NCBI GenBank assembly: GCA_027604185.1
Contig: JADGKB010000050.1
Coordinates: 36,532 to 100,531, forward strand
Length of the DNA stretch: 64,000 nucleotides
Reading direction: 5' to 3'
From: Boothiomyces macroporosus
Lineage: Eukaryota; Chytridiomycota; Chytridiomycetes; Rhizophydiales; Terramycetaceae
Made by a program: the position numbers and the translations under genes. Of the stretch, positions 50,509-61,985 are shown one piece after another. Under the pieces are notes generated by a model, which saw nothing but the letters and a program-made list of their open reading frames with translations, did no database searches and was not told the origin of the DNA. Within the stretch, counting starts at the first letter, position 1; every line of letters begins with the position of its first letter.

Positions 50509-51889
50509 ATGAACAGGAGGGCGTTTGCAACACTAGATCGACCATACAAGAACAAAACGACTCTCGATCTGCTGAATTCACTCGCAGTAATGAAGTTTTC
50601 AAAGATCAAGCCGTTGGTATCTGCATTCCCGACCTTGATCAACATGAACAACAATGCCGTAAATTGCTTGATCAAAAAGACTCTGTTTCCAGTCTTTTGT
50701 GGTAATTTACTCTAAGATAGGCGGTGAAACTATCAAGCAGACTATTCCGACAATGCGCAAGTTCAGGGAGTCAAACATCAAGACCGTTTTAGCCTTAGCA
50801 ATTGAAGCAGATGTAGATGAATTGGAACGTAAAGGAACTGACGCAGTTTCGTACACTCGCAAGATGGTGGATGATTTAAAGGTTTGCATTGATGGTGCGA
50901 GCAAGTTCTCGGATAACTTTATGGCAGTTAAATTTACTGCCTTGGTTCCGCCTGGTTTATTGAAGCGATGGAGCTTTAATTTGAAAAAGTTGCAGGATCA
51001 CTTTGAATTGGTTTCAACAGACGGCCTTTTATCTCGCTCGAATGTATCTCTAGTACAAGATGCGTTTCCAAATCTTGATGCATCAATATTTGACAAGTGC
51101 GACGAACTGTCATTTTCAGATATTACCGCTGCAGTCTCAATCTTTGGGCCAAATGCTCATCAGTTGATTTTGAATGACCCTCTTTCAGTAGATGCTGATG
51201 ATATAGAAACTTTTCAATTGTTATTGAATGAAATCAAGGACATCTGTGAGTACGCGCAACAAAAAAAAGTAAATTTGATTATGGATGCCGAGCATGACTA
51301 TTTCACTCCAGCGATTGACGATATAATAATTGGATTGGCAAGAAAGTATCCTCAAGGATTCATTTACCAGACCTATCAAATGTATCTGAAAACTGGATTT
51401 GAAAGAATGAAAAGAGATTTGTTGCGACTTGAAAAGGAAGGGGTTGCGATGGGGGTCAAACTAGTTCGCGGTGCCTACATGGATCATGAAAGACACTATG
51501 CGAAAATGAATGGGCTCGCTTCCCCAATCAATGAAACTCTCAAGCAAACCAATGATCAGTACAATGCTGCAGTGGAATACTTGATTGCAAATAATGTACC
51601 ACTTTTTATCGCCTCTCACAACGAAGATTCTATTGCAAAGGCTTGCAAACTTATTGGGCCAAATTCCAATGTTCGCTTTGGCCAACTGATGGGAATGCAG
51701 GATAGCATCACCTTTAAGTTAGCCCAAGGAGGATATAACGTGTACAAGTACGTTCCGTATGGTCCAGTCCCGGTAGTGATGCAATATTTGTACAGACGTG
51801 CCCAAGAGAACCGAGAGATGATGAACAGGCTTGATAAAGACAAGCGATACATTTTAACAGAGTTGAAAACACGATCATTGTTCAAATAA
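50509..51889 (+). CDS. PUT1: Proline dehydrogenase (mitochondrial)
   Basis: Exons 50509-50701 and 50721-51889 with a 19-nt intron give 453 residues. The FAD enzyme oxidises proline to pyrroline-5-carboxylate in mitochondria. An N-terminal basic stretch (MNRRAFATLDRPYKNK) could be a presequence. The fold motifs are GGETIKQTIPTMRKF, NLIMDAEHDYF, IYQTYQMYLK, MGVKLVRGAYMDHER, LFIASHNEDS, FGQLMGMQDS, YKYVPYGPV and YLYRRAQEN, the last being the substrate-site arginine pair. All catalytic blocks are present. Its stop lies in AATAAA. Confidence 0.96.
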
Positions 51890-52010
51890 ACTTATCGGTA
51901 TCGACCTTTGTTTTGCATAAATGCGGAGAGGTTGATGCTATATTACTCATAGCCCCAGAAGTTTGACAGACCTAAGCATAAAATAAAATTCTTTTCCATT
52001 TATGCTAAAG

Positions 52011-52719
52011 ATGGCTTGGCATTGTAGTTCAAGTACAAATTCCGGTTTGATTACAAACCTCGCAAGTATTGATCAACTAATTAGAATCCCAAATAATCAA
52101 AAATGACCGAGTTGCGCAGGTAATGAAAATGGTAGATCGGAAGCATTATTGTCTAAATCCCGAGGAAGCTTATTTTGACTCACCCCAGTTTATAGGATAT
52201 AACGCAACTATATCGGCACCACATATGCACGCATATGCGTTGGATTACTTGGAAGCAAGTTGCAAGGAAGGATCAAGAGTACTTGATATAGGGTCTGGCT
52301 CAGGTTACTTGGCTGCTTGTTTTGCTCACATGGTAGGACCAAAAGGTAAAGTAGTAGGAATAGATCATATTCCCGAGCTAGTTGAGCAATCCAAGCTGAA
52401 TGTACAGGCTGATCATCCAGCGTTGCTTGAAAACCAACTGGAGTTTCACGTAGGTGATGGTCGTGTAGGATTTGAAGCTGCAGCACCCTATGATGCTATA
52501 CATGTAGGGGCATATCATCCCACCATTCCTCATCAAGTACACCATCCATTAACTTAGCTAATTGAGCAACTGAATGAAGGCGGTAGGATGTTTATCCCCA
52601 CTGGTAATCCACAACAAATTTATCTGGTCGAGAAAAAGGATGGGAAAGTAATCCAGACTCCTTACATCCACGTATCGTACGTACCCTTGACCAGTAAAGC
52701 ACACCAACTTGGACAATAA
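52011..52719 (+). CDS. Protein-L-isoaspartate O-methyltransferase
   Basis: Exons 52011-52065, 52085-52536 and 52558-52719 (introns 19 and 21 nt) give 222 residues. The enzyme uses SAM to repair isoaspartyl residues. The spliced N-terminus is [20 protein letters not shown] then [34 protein letters not shown], the SAM motif [16 protein letters not shown] and [20 protein letters not shown] follow, and the final exon gives GGRMFIPTG and YVPLTSK. A start at 52123 would lose the first exon. The stop is part of AATAAA. Confidence 0.95.
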
Positions 52720-52806
52720 AAATTTGCTTGTTTTTCTGCACTAGGATTTAAAGTTTAATTTTGTGTTTTCTCTTTTGGTACAAATTAATCTTGAAAAACT
52801 TTTGAA

Positions 52807-55806
52807 ATGACGACGGTTCTGTTTAGGGAAAACCCTCGTTCAATATTAATCAGGCCAGCATCGAATATCTCCACTACTGGATTATTATTAGAAGCCAATC
52901 AAGATGGCAGCTGCGCGGCTCAATTCACAACTCAAACGTCGGGATACGCTTTGCTATACCAGCGACCAGTACAAGGGTGCTTGGGAATTCTTTCAGTCGA
53001 CTCAGAGCTGTTTGTTGGAATCGTAACAGAGCATGAACAAGTTGCGAAATTTGAAGGAAACGACATTTATGTTATAAAACGAGTAGATTTTCACTGTATC
53101 AATTCAAATAAATATGAAAGAGTCACTATAAACCCGGAATCAGACGAAAAGGATGTAATTGTTCATCGTAACATTATATTAATATAGCTTGCTTGGAGCT
53201 TGTAAAACTGTTGCAGTCTGGATCATTTTACTACAGCAATACATTTGACTTGACCAGAAATCTGCAAAGTAGGCTATTGAATCCTAGCGGGCTTGGAATT
53301 GTAGACAGTGTGGATATGAATTACGTGTGGAATAGGAGTATCATTTCTGAGCTCGTTCGAATTAAACAGCAAGAGCTGGATTCTACCACCGCGCATGAAG
53401 TGGACAAGTCTGGAATACTAATACCAATTATCCAAGGGTTTGTTGGACACGATAGGATTACATTGCAAAATGAAAAAATGGACATGGGAATTATTTCAAG
53501 ACTAAGCTCAAATAGAGCAGGTACAAGATTTAACGCCCGTGGTATTGACGATGATGGACATGTTTCAAATTTTGTGGAGGTAATTAAATGTTAAATCTAG
53601 TCTGAATTCCTGATTTACTCTAAAGATTATAAATTTTCGTTTATACAACTCCGAGGCAGTGTTCCTCTATTTTGGGAACAGACGGGATTGCAAGTTCAGC
53701 ATAAAGTCAAGTTATCCAGAGGGATTGAATCAACAATTCATTCAACAAGGAAACATTTTGAAGAGCTGGTTCAAACTTATCAGAAAGTCCAAATAGTGAA
53801 TCTATTATCCCAATCTAAAACATCTCCTGAATATGAATTGAGCGCTGCCTACAATACGGCCGTCGCAGATTTGACTGAATTTTCAAAAAAGGTCGAGTTT
53901 TACTCGTTTGATTTTCATGCTGAAGTCAAGAGAGATCAGTTTGATAAAGTAACCATTATTTCACTTTAGCTGAGAGAGTTATCAAAAGCAATAGAAGGGA
54001 AAATGGAAAAGTTTAAATTTACACTGTATGACAAGTCAACAAAGACTTTTATTCTACAACAAACGGGAGTATTTAGAACGAATTGTCTGGATTGCTTGGA
54101 TAGGACTAATGTTGTTCAAACGTAATTTAATAATAATATAGATTGATTGCTGAAGACACAATGAAATATTGGTTCCAGCAAATGGGGAAAACTCCATATG
54201 CAATGGAAAAAGATGCTTTGACAAACACATTTAATAACATCTGGGCAGATAATGGTGACTGGTTGAGTAAGATTTATGCAGGGACCGGTGCTTTGAAATC
54301 CTCATACACTAGAAATGGAAAGCAAAGTTTGTTTGGATTTTTAGATGATGCAGCGAAATCTGTTGGTCGCTTTTATATTTCAAACTTTGTAGATAAGAGC
54401 AGACAAGAAGCGATTGATTTGTTATTGAAGGAAGGTCCAATGCTATCCACTCCACAAAATGATAATGTAAAATACTATTTGGTTGAGCGTGTGTCCGAAT
54501 ACACGTCAAAGTCCAAAATTACTGTTTATTGCGGCACTTACAATTTCAATGGGAAAAATCCCAACTCTTGCAACGAATCGCTTGATTCCTGGCTAGATTC
54601 TCGAGTTACCCAACAACCAGCGGATATAGTTGTCATTGGGTGTCAAGAATTGATTCAGTTGACCCCAGAAAAGGTAATTTGACTTGACTTTAGTACATTA
54701 CCGCAGACACAAATCAATTGCGGATAGATTGGGAAACTAAACTGCTTCCATCTTTAAAATCATCGAATAATTGCAATTATGTGCTCCTTCGATCATTGCA
54801 TTTAGTTGCACTGGGGATGTTTGTTTTCGTAAAGCAAGAAATTACAGAAAGAATCCGATCTTTGGAAACTTGCTCGGTTAAGGTAAGTGGTCTTTCTTAA
54901 CCCAGACTGGATTGCGGGGTATGGCAGCAAACAAAGGTGGAATTGGACTCAGAATGCAGGTGGATGACACAACTTTGGCATTTGTTACTGCTCACTTTGC
55001 TGCTGGACAGTCTCAGGTTGACGACAGGGTTAACGACTACCATACAATTACCAGTGGCCTGAAATTCAAAGGAAAAAATTTACTCGACCATGACAATGTA
55101 TTTTGGTTTGGAGATTTCAACTTTCGTATTGATGGAGAAAATAGCATGGTAAATTTTGATAATTGTAGGTGAGATCCATGATTGCTAAAAAGGATTATGG
55201 GTGGCTACTAGAACATGATCAGCTGTATGATAGGATGAAAACAAACCGCGTTTTTATGGGATTTACTGAATCTCCTCCAAAATTCGATCCAACATACAAA
55301 TATGACAACGACTCTGCACAGTATGATACAAGCGAAAAAAACCGGGTCCCTGCGTGGACTGATAGAGTACTATACAAAGGAAAGGGGATAAAGTTGTTGG
55401 AATATAGTAGAGGAGAGCAAACAATGTCGGATCACAGACCAGGTAACTAATGATAACGCCAGTGAAAGCTGTATTTGAAGTAGAAGTCCTTCAAATCAAC
55501 AAAGAGTTGAAGCAAAAAGTAGAAAATGAAATTCGACAGGATCCTACTCTTTCTAATTTGTCCCTACGTTTACCACCACCTTCTTCAAATAGCAGTAAAT
55601 GGTGGGAAACAGAGACTTTGCCCGACTTTCCTCTAGTTGACGGTCCAAATCCATTTTATCAATTTAAAGTGTCAAAGCCTCCTTCTATTCCAAGCCGACC
55701 AGAAGTATTGAATCCATTCGCAGAATTTGAACCGCCAGCTGTAAAGGTGCCTCCACCAAGGCCAGAGAAGAGCAGTAAACTAGTCACTCTAAATTTAATG
55801 GATTAG
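52807..55806 (+). CDS. Synaptojanin-like Sac1 / inositol polyphosphate 5-phosphatase (Inp51-53 type)
   Basis: Nine exons (52807-53167, 53188-53579, 53601-53949, 53971-54121, 54142-54673, 54694-54882, 54906-55148, 55169-55442, 55463-55806) with eight introns of 20-23 nt give 944 residues. It removes phosphates from PI4P and PI(4,5)P2 in endocytosis and actin control. The Sac domain includes LLQSGSFYYSN, RGSVPLFWEQ and the CX5R(T) site NCLDCLDRTN near 404. The 5-phosphatase domain includes GTYNFNGK, VIGCQELIQL, NKGGIG, FWFGDFNFRIDG near 726, VPAWTDRVLYKG and SDHRPV near 825. The short Pro-rich tail has PPPRP and a final hydrophobic-acidic motif. Both active sites are intact. Confidence 0.95.
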
Positions 55807-56027
55807 CATGAGTATAAAAATGAATATTTTCAAGTTAAAGTATTGTTTTTGCAGTTATGCTACACGTGTTTTGTTATGGATTAGTATCCGCCATGAATCG
55901 CATAGACAATATTTTTTGAAGGCTGTAGATGAAAACATTCGTAAATTCAAGGATGGATATTCTCAATAACACCAGCTGTTTAAGCAAGCAACACATTAAT
56001 TAAAACAATAGAATTTATTTACATGAA

Positions 56028-56938
56028 TCAATCATTTAGTAGAGGAATAACTTGGTTAGTAATTATATCTCTAGTTTCGTTGACATAGGCTTCAGCTTGT
56101 TCTAATTCCAATACAAGCTCGTCCAGTTCAGTTTTATAGCGATCGTCAAAGTACTCTGACAGTATTTCCAATCGAGCTTTGGAAGCCAGACTCTCTGATT
56201 GGCAATATTCGAATAAATCCGCGTACTTTTCAAGTTGTTTCTGATAGTCTTGGAATAGCTTCAATTCGTTTTGAAAGTCGTTTTCTCTCTGCTTTTCATT
56301 CCTCTTTAATGGTTTACGCTAACATGAGCGATATTTACCTTTGGCTTTCGTTTGTATTCTTCTTCCTCTTCTTCACTGTGAAGCTCAATTTCCACGTCTT
56401 TTGAAATATCGACGACAATAGGCTTGAATGATCTGTTATGCCTGGTCCTTCCATGTGCCATACAGTTGGATCTAATAGCAAATTTCAACCCGCAGGACTT
56501 TACCGGACACTAAATTAGCTTAAAATTACTTCAAACGGTTTCTCCAAGGTATGTGCTCGCATATGTTCTAGATTAAAAATACTTACCAATCATTCGAAGC
56601 TTGTTTTGAAAAGAGTGAGTATTCCAGCATTTTTTCCATCTACACTTGTTATCACCACCATCCTTCCACGAAAGCGAATCAACATGACTATTGACATGGA
56701 TAACCAGTTGCTTCAAGTCCTCCAGATAAATACCGCACCCATCCCAATCGCAAAAAAACTCTACATCTTTCTCTGTTTCTTTAGTGAGAGGCGAAAATTC
56801 CACTTCAGGTTCCACCTCAGGTTCCATGTCCACATCTTTAATTTCTTTTTTTATAATGACTTCCGCCTGTTGATCTTGATACATATCTTGGTCTTGATCA
56901 ATGTCATCTTTCAAATCAACAGTCAAATTGCCCAACAT
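56028..56938 (-). CDS. C2H2 zinc-finger protein with C-terminal coiled coil
   Basis: Exons 56938-56587, 56567-56530, 56509-56339 and 56318-56028 with introns of 19, 20 and 20 nt give 283 residues. Splicing joins what look like separate small frames. The N-terminal part is acidic. The finger region runs FFCDWDGCG..HVNSH, CRWKKC..MRAHT and CPVKSCGLKF..HGRTRH, so three C2H2 units, the first two with Zic/Gli-like W residues. A short EEEEEE run and a basic KRKPKRKP segment (possible nuclear signal) precede a Leu/Glu coiled coil of about 100 residues. It is likely a DNA-binding regulator. Its ATG is four bases after the stop of the BORCS6-like gene. Confidence 0.82.
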
Positions 56939-56942
56939 TTTT

Positions 56943-57290
56943 TTATTTGGAAAGTTTGAGAGCGTTCTTTTTTTGCTCGTAAGCCACTTCTAATTGTGAC
57001 AACACTGCAGAAAATAGTTTAATTTCGTTACCAAGAGAATACAGAGAATCGATCGACAGCATTATTTCGTCCATGCTTTGGATAAGTTTAGATCCGTTCT
57101 TTACAGCGGTGTTTATTTGATCGCACAGGGTTTGCGTAGCGTCCTTTTGTATTTCGATCGATTCGGAAGTATAGTGCGCATAGTCCTGCAGTCTAGAGTC
57201 AATTGCATGTAGTAATTCTACCAGATCCTTGCTCATCCGCTCCGCTTGTAGTTCAATTTGATTTAGAGGATTGATCACAGGTTTTTCCAT
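56943..57290 (-). CDS. BORCS6/DUF2365-like small helical protein
   Basis: 115 residues from the ATG at 57290; a non-ATG codon at 57299 was not used. The protein is helical throughout: ELQAERMSKDLVELLHAIDS, then YTSESIEIQKDATQTLCDQI, then IQSMDEIMLSIDSLYSLGNE. This matches the layout of BORCS6 (lyspersin), a subunit of the BLOC-1-related complex that positions lysosomes. The match is by pattern only. Its stop TAA is inside AAATAAA, and the next gene starts four bases on. eIF2D ends 30 bases upstream on the same strand. Confidence 0.6.
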   Translation of the reverse strand: MEKPVINPLNQIELQAERMSKDLVELLHAIDSRLQDYAHYTSESIEIQKDATQTLCDQINTAVKNGSKLIQSMDEIMLSIDSLYSLGNEIKLFSAVLSQLEVAYEQKKNALKLSK

Positions 57291-57320
57291 GACGGCCAAA
57301 CTAAAAAAATCAAGAATACG

Positions 57321-58930
57321 TTATATTACTGACACAAACTTGTTTGGCATTAATTTATCATTCTGCATAGTAATCGGAAACCCGATTTCTTTTAAGCAAT
57401 CGACAACTGCGTTAACCAAGAATACCTTGCTTTGTGTTGCTGCCTTGAACCATTACTTGCGTTCGCTTGTCAACAATATTGACACTTGAGCTACTAGCGC
57501 ATTTGATTTTCAGCGTTTCGCTAAATTCTTCCGGATCAATTAGGAAAGTTTCCAGATTATTAATCAAGGTAACCATCTTGTTGCCCTGCCTCCTTTTGAT
57601 CTGGATAGTTATAGGCTGCAACTTGCCGCGTCTATATTAGCACTAATTACTTGATGATACTCTGTGATGGCAGCTCCAGACTGTAAAATGGCTGCATCTT
57701 TTGGATAAAACGATCTTTCAGTAAATCTCTTTGCATGTAGTCCAAAGAATACTCTTGCTTGGTTAAGAGTGCATCGTAAATATACGCATCCACTCTAATA
57801 TTTCTTCCGTTTGAAGGGTCCACCAGATTTTGTTGAGAGTAATAAGCATTCAAAAGTTTGTTGACGGAATCAGCATCGTAATATTCCAAACCAAATTCAT
57901 TCGAATTCAATTCTTGGACTAGTCTTTTTAGAGGGCCATTGGATGGCAGTTTGTATAGCTCTTGATATTTAACAGTATGCTTGTTTTCTTGCTTTACAAT
58001 CTTCTTTTCTTTTGGCGGCTCTTTCCCAGCAATCAAGGGATGATTTCTACAAACCGACATTACAAACAATTCCCCATTCTTTTCCTTTGTTTTAATCAAT
58101 CCCTTCTTTTCCATACTCTTTAGAAGCTTTGTAAGCTTTTTGAAACTGGATTTCTTAATGTCCAAAGTCGAACCTTCAGGTCTGTTTGGTAACATGTGAT
58201 TAGAATAAAATATTGTTGAAGTCATTGGGAATTGGTTGTCTTCCAGTTTGATGATTGATGTCAAAAATGATTTTTCAAAGAGTAGATCCATATCTTCAGC
58301 TGTAATAATAACTTCCTGAAGCTCTGTATTATCTTTGCTGTGTTGTTCGTCTTGTGGAGTATCTTGCGTTACATCTGGATCAACAGAGTCCAAAGTGAGC
58401 GCCGCAACATCTGGAATGAATTCAGGCGGGTCAGATTTATCTCCCATTTCCCATAAACAATCGCCATAATAGTGCAAATTCTGTATCGCTTTGCCTTCAG
58501 TTTCATTTGCAAGACTTGAACTACTTTTCAACGCTTTTCCAATTACTAAAGGATAAGGATTGTTTGGAAAGGTAATTCCAACTATATCTCCCTCTTCAAA
58601 CTCCCTACTAATTGCAATTATCCCAGGAACCATCAAATCAGCCCCATTATACAAATAATTGGTGATTACTTGCTTTGGGGTGAGCACGAGTGGAAGAATA
58701 GGATACTGCCAGCATAAATATATGGATGGTATCAACTGGTTCTGGAATGGCAGTTCAATCAACACTGGATTATCGGATGAATAAACGGAAAAAGTAGTGA
58801 AATTTGAATACTGTAAATTCTTCAATTGTATTTCTGAGTTGTATTGATCATTGAAATCCCTGACAATCTTCTTTATCTGCGAGTTCTTGATTAGTGACTG
58901 TTTGCGAAGCGCTTCCTTTTTTTTGAACAT
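57321..58930 (-). CDS. TMA64: eIF2D / Tma64 translation factor
   Basis: Exons 58930-57651, 57631-57426 and 57406-57321 with two 19-nt introns give 523 residues. eIF2D acts in 40S recycling and non-canonical initiation. The N-terminus MFKKKEALRKQSLIKNSQIK is typical. The PUA domain has MVPGIIAISREFEEGDIVGI near 98. A winged-helix/SWIB region (FKKLTKLLKSMEKKGLIKTK) lies mid-protein. The SUI1 domain needs both introns removed: KRGKLQPITIQIKRRQGNK, VTLINNLETFLIDPEEF, TQVMVQGSNTKQV and a last exon ending in FVSVI. It is slightly shorter than the human protein. Confidence 0.94.
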
Positions 58931-59063
58931 GAAAAAACCTCTAAAGCCATCAGATTATTTTATCTCTTGGTTTAATCTTGAACTTTTACCAGCGGATTCA
59001 TTGGAAAACATTGACAGAAAGAACGCGGTTAGTGATGCACTTGGAGAATATGAATTATATTAA
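58929..59063 (+). CDS. Possible 44-codon gene wedged between eIF2D and LSB5-like genes
   Basis: Open frame starting MKKPLKPSDYFISWFNLELL and ending GEYELY. Its ATG and the eIF2D ATG share the palindromic CATG at 58928-58931. Its stop (59061-59063) overlaps the stop of the opposing LSB5-like gene (59060-59062). The composition looks protein-like, with no low-complexity. No family recognised. It may be chance, since the flanking promoter must lie in the same 130 bases. Confidence 0.3.
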   Translation: MKKPLKPSDYFISWFNLELLPADSLENIDRKNAVSDALGEYELY

Positions 59064-60136
59064 AAATCAATCAATTTACCATCCTTTGAGGAGCCTTGGT
59101 TCGGAAATACTTCAAACGGATTCTCACCAAGCGTGCTATTGACAATATTTTGGTCATTTACATCAGATTCGCGTTGTTTCTGCTTACTTTTTCCATTCTG
59201 AGCTTGATCAATTCTACCACTGTTTGTCCGTTCAATAGTTTGCTTGGTTAAATATAGACTACTTGGTATTTCTTTTGTGCCCGCATTAGCTCTTCTTCAG
59301 CCTTTTTCAATTCTTGTTGTTCTTTGATTGCTACCATGGCATTGAATGCACAAGACAACTGATCACCCGCCTGCAACAGCAAATCCATGGCAAATTCATT
59401 TTCAGGGTTCAAGTCACCAATCCAAGCTTCGTTAGCAGCTTTTAATTTGGTGCATTGACCATGAAGGTCTCTTGCCAAATGGTTATCGCCCAAGTATTTC
59501 GTATTGAAATTCAAGGCTTCAAGGAACAAATCACTAGTGACCTTGACCATCTCAACATGCTCAAGTACTCTTGTTGCTTCATCTTCAAGCGTCATGTTTT
59601 CGATTGGTAATATAACTTCCACTCCATCACTCGGCAAATTTACAGCTTGGATTGCTTAGTTAAATAATGGTTACGTTGGAGATGTTCTTCCATTCCTTGA
59701 CCACAAGCCAATGCCACGTTCTTGAATTGCTGCCCAAACGGTCCATCCCCATACAACAATCGCCATTCCTGCATCATTTGCAGCAATTCAACTTTACTAG
59801 CACTAAGCGGCTACTATTAACAAAGGCTACCAATGAATAATACAGTTCTGGGAATTGCGGATAATTTACAAACGATTCTTGGAAATCTTGGGAATTTTTA
59901 ATCATAAAATCAAACAGCTGAACCACTTTTTCCCTCCTGGTCTTGTCCTTTTTCTTTAGTCGCTCCATTAAAGCTGTAATGATTTCATTGTTGTTTTCTG
60001 GGGTTGAAATCGATAGGAGCTGGGAGGCTCTCTCGATATTGAGCGCATTGAACTTTACATTAGTTGCTTTATCGATCAGGGTTTCATGCTCCTTTTCCCT
60101 TGTGAATGTACGCTTAATTGTCCCCCAAGTTACCAT
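59060..60136 (-). CDS. VHS-GAT domain protein, Lsb5/TOM1-like
   Basis: Exons 60136-59831, 59810-59675, 59654-59263 and 59242-59060 with three 20-nt introns give 338 residues. VHS-GAT proteins link ubiquitinated cargo and actin/Arf at endosomes. The VHS part (residues 1 to about 140) includes TLIDKATNVKF, ITALMERLKKKDKTRREKVV and, after splicing, LLQMMQEWRLLYGDGPFGQQ. The GAT three-helix bundle is at about 190-290 (MTLEDEATRVLEHVEMVKV, LLLQAGDQLSCAFNAM). The tail has NPFEVF, an NPF EH-binding motif. Lsb5 is closest in layout; a GGA origin is less likely because there is no ear domain. Confidence 0.85.
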
Positions 60137-60194
60137 CTTTAGGTGAAACTTTTACAACGCCACCAACACTTGGACAAAACAAGGATAATTATAT

Positions 60195-61328
60195 TTATGA
60201 AAAACTTGCTCCGAGAGATAATTCAATATTGATGGGTTCAAGGTCGCGGCCACTCTCGCCCCATGCGCTGTTAGTTTGGGCTAATGGCCGTTCCATATCT
60301 TCACCTATAGTGGCACTTCCATTTACTCCTTCAGAAGACTCTCTTGGAGAAACACTATTCCCTAGAGATACACCCACTTGATCTGGCGGTACGGGCGTCC
60401 CCAAGGTAGTCCTTTGAAGCATAATTCGCTGAGACTCTTCAACAACAGGCTCTTCTATCTTTTCTTTTTTCGCTTCCTTTTCCTTATTCATCAAGTATGA
60501 ATGTGCACAATAAAGGAGAACAAAATGCACGAATCCTCTTGTACTAAAGCAAACGATATCTAGGATTTCAATCACATCGTTAGCGGTGTCTTCAATATAA
60601 GCATCGACAGCATAGATAAATATCGGGATGCATGCGATTACATTAGACACGTTCAAGGTAAAGACCATCAACTTGAATATTCTACTTGCTCCTAATTTGA
60701 TAGCAGCAAGCCGCTTTCCGATTACGCATGTGAGTATGAAAACTATTGCGATTGAAATTGATGAATAAATAATATTGAATGGAATGGTATATCTATTGTT
60801 AGCCATCAAATACTGGTCTGCTCCTTGATTGATTTTCCAAACGTAAACAAACAACAGATTTACAAAGAGGGCATAGACAAATGCAGGTATAGCGCAGCCA
60901 ATTACGATGTAAAGCACATTGTATTTAGAAGTTGTGCCATTTCTACAAATAACATCGTAAGAAATCATGGAAATGATTGCCGCCAAGCCCATCTCGGTAA
61001 ACTGTGCGGTATCATAAACAAGCTTGCTGAGGTTGAACGACTTTCCAAGCACTGGGCTAATGTGGCCGTATTCTGCTTGCTGATAAATACATGCCATTTC
61101 AAAAATGATCCTACACAAAAAAGCGACTGCATACGTCAAGTCTAGTATTGCTACCGTATAAATAAGACTACCAAGAAGCGAGTTGCCATTGTAAATCTTT
61201 TTTGCCTGCCATCAGAAATAACTTGCCTTTAACAAACAAACTGACCCTCCGATCCCGATAAATGCTGATATAATTCTAACCCATAAGTACGAGAAACTCT
61301 CTATTTCTATGCTGTAAAAGTTTTCCAT
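60195..61328 (-). CDS. Seven-helix receptor-like protein (putative GPCR)
   Basis: Exons 61328-61227 and 61205-60195 give 370 residues. The intron is 21 nt and uses a GC donor: AAG then GCAAGT, ending GGCAG; no GT alternative keeps the frame. Seven hydrophobic segments are visible from about residue 12 to 275, with FTEMGLAAIISMISYDVICR around helix 3 and a cytoplasmic tail of about 95 residues rich in Glu, Ser and Pro. The arrangement fits cAMP-receptor/Git3-like fungal GPCRs, but no diagnostic motif proves it. Ligand unknown. It is 58 bases upstream of the LSB5-like gene on the same strand. Confidence 0.72.
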
Positions 61329-61985
61329 TCAATCGCTTTATGAACTTGAAAGACTTTTTTGGCAAGTGCACTGAGCAAAATCAGCTGACTGAATTCACAG
61401 GAACTGCATGGTTATCACAAAAGGCTGTAGGTACAAATCACCGTTATATCTTCTTTCATCTACTATCTTTACCACTGGCAAAGTGTGCCATATTGGTTAC
61501 CATAACTATGTAGAGCATAGTCAGCGTAACTGCTCTGGAAATCCGAGTTTTGGCTTTTGTGAAGTCATTCCTAGTGATGCAGTATCCCATTGATTAACCT
61601 TGGCTATTGGTGTCAGAATATCCTAATGCAAGTTTCAGCTGTATATCTGGACATTCCGTTCCATTTAGTTTCAGGGTTTGCGTATCAATACTTGTTTTTT
61701 AACTAGGCTGTACCGTTTTTATCATATTGACCATTACCTGCAATCTCCAGTAACATCAGATAGTAGAATGGATAATTTGATAAATCTGGAAAGCTTTCTT
61801 TTACTATTTTGCTAAAGAGTTTAGAGAGGAATATCCCAAACCATCAAGTTAGTCGATTACCATCATTTGCGTATAATTTGGATACGCCATTCTCCAAGGT
61901 GTCAAATTAAGAGCGTTAGGAAAATCTTTACAAATGGTATGTGCAAATGATTTCAAGCTTTATTGGATTAATAATTTACAAGTAT
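61329..61985. other. Gap without supported gene
   Basis: A 61-residue frame at 61408-61593 has no signal peptide or family match. I see no repeat, RNA gene or transposon end. Confidence 0.35.

Noticed and set aside
61408..61593. 61-codon frame with several cysteines
   Set aside because: No signal peptide, no family signal, no promoter element.
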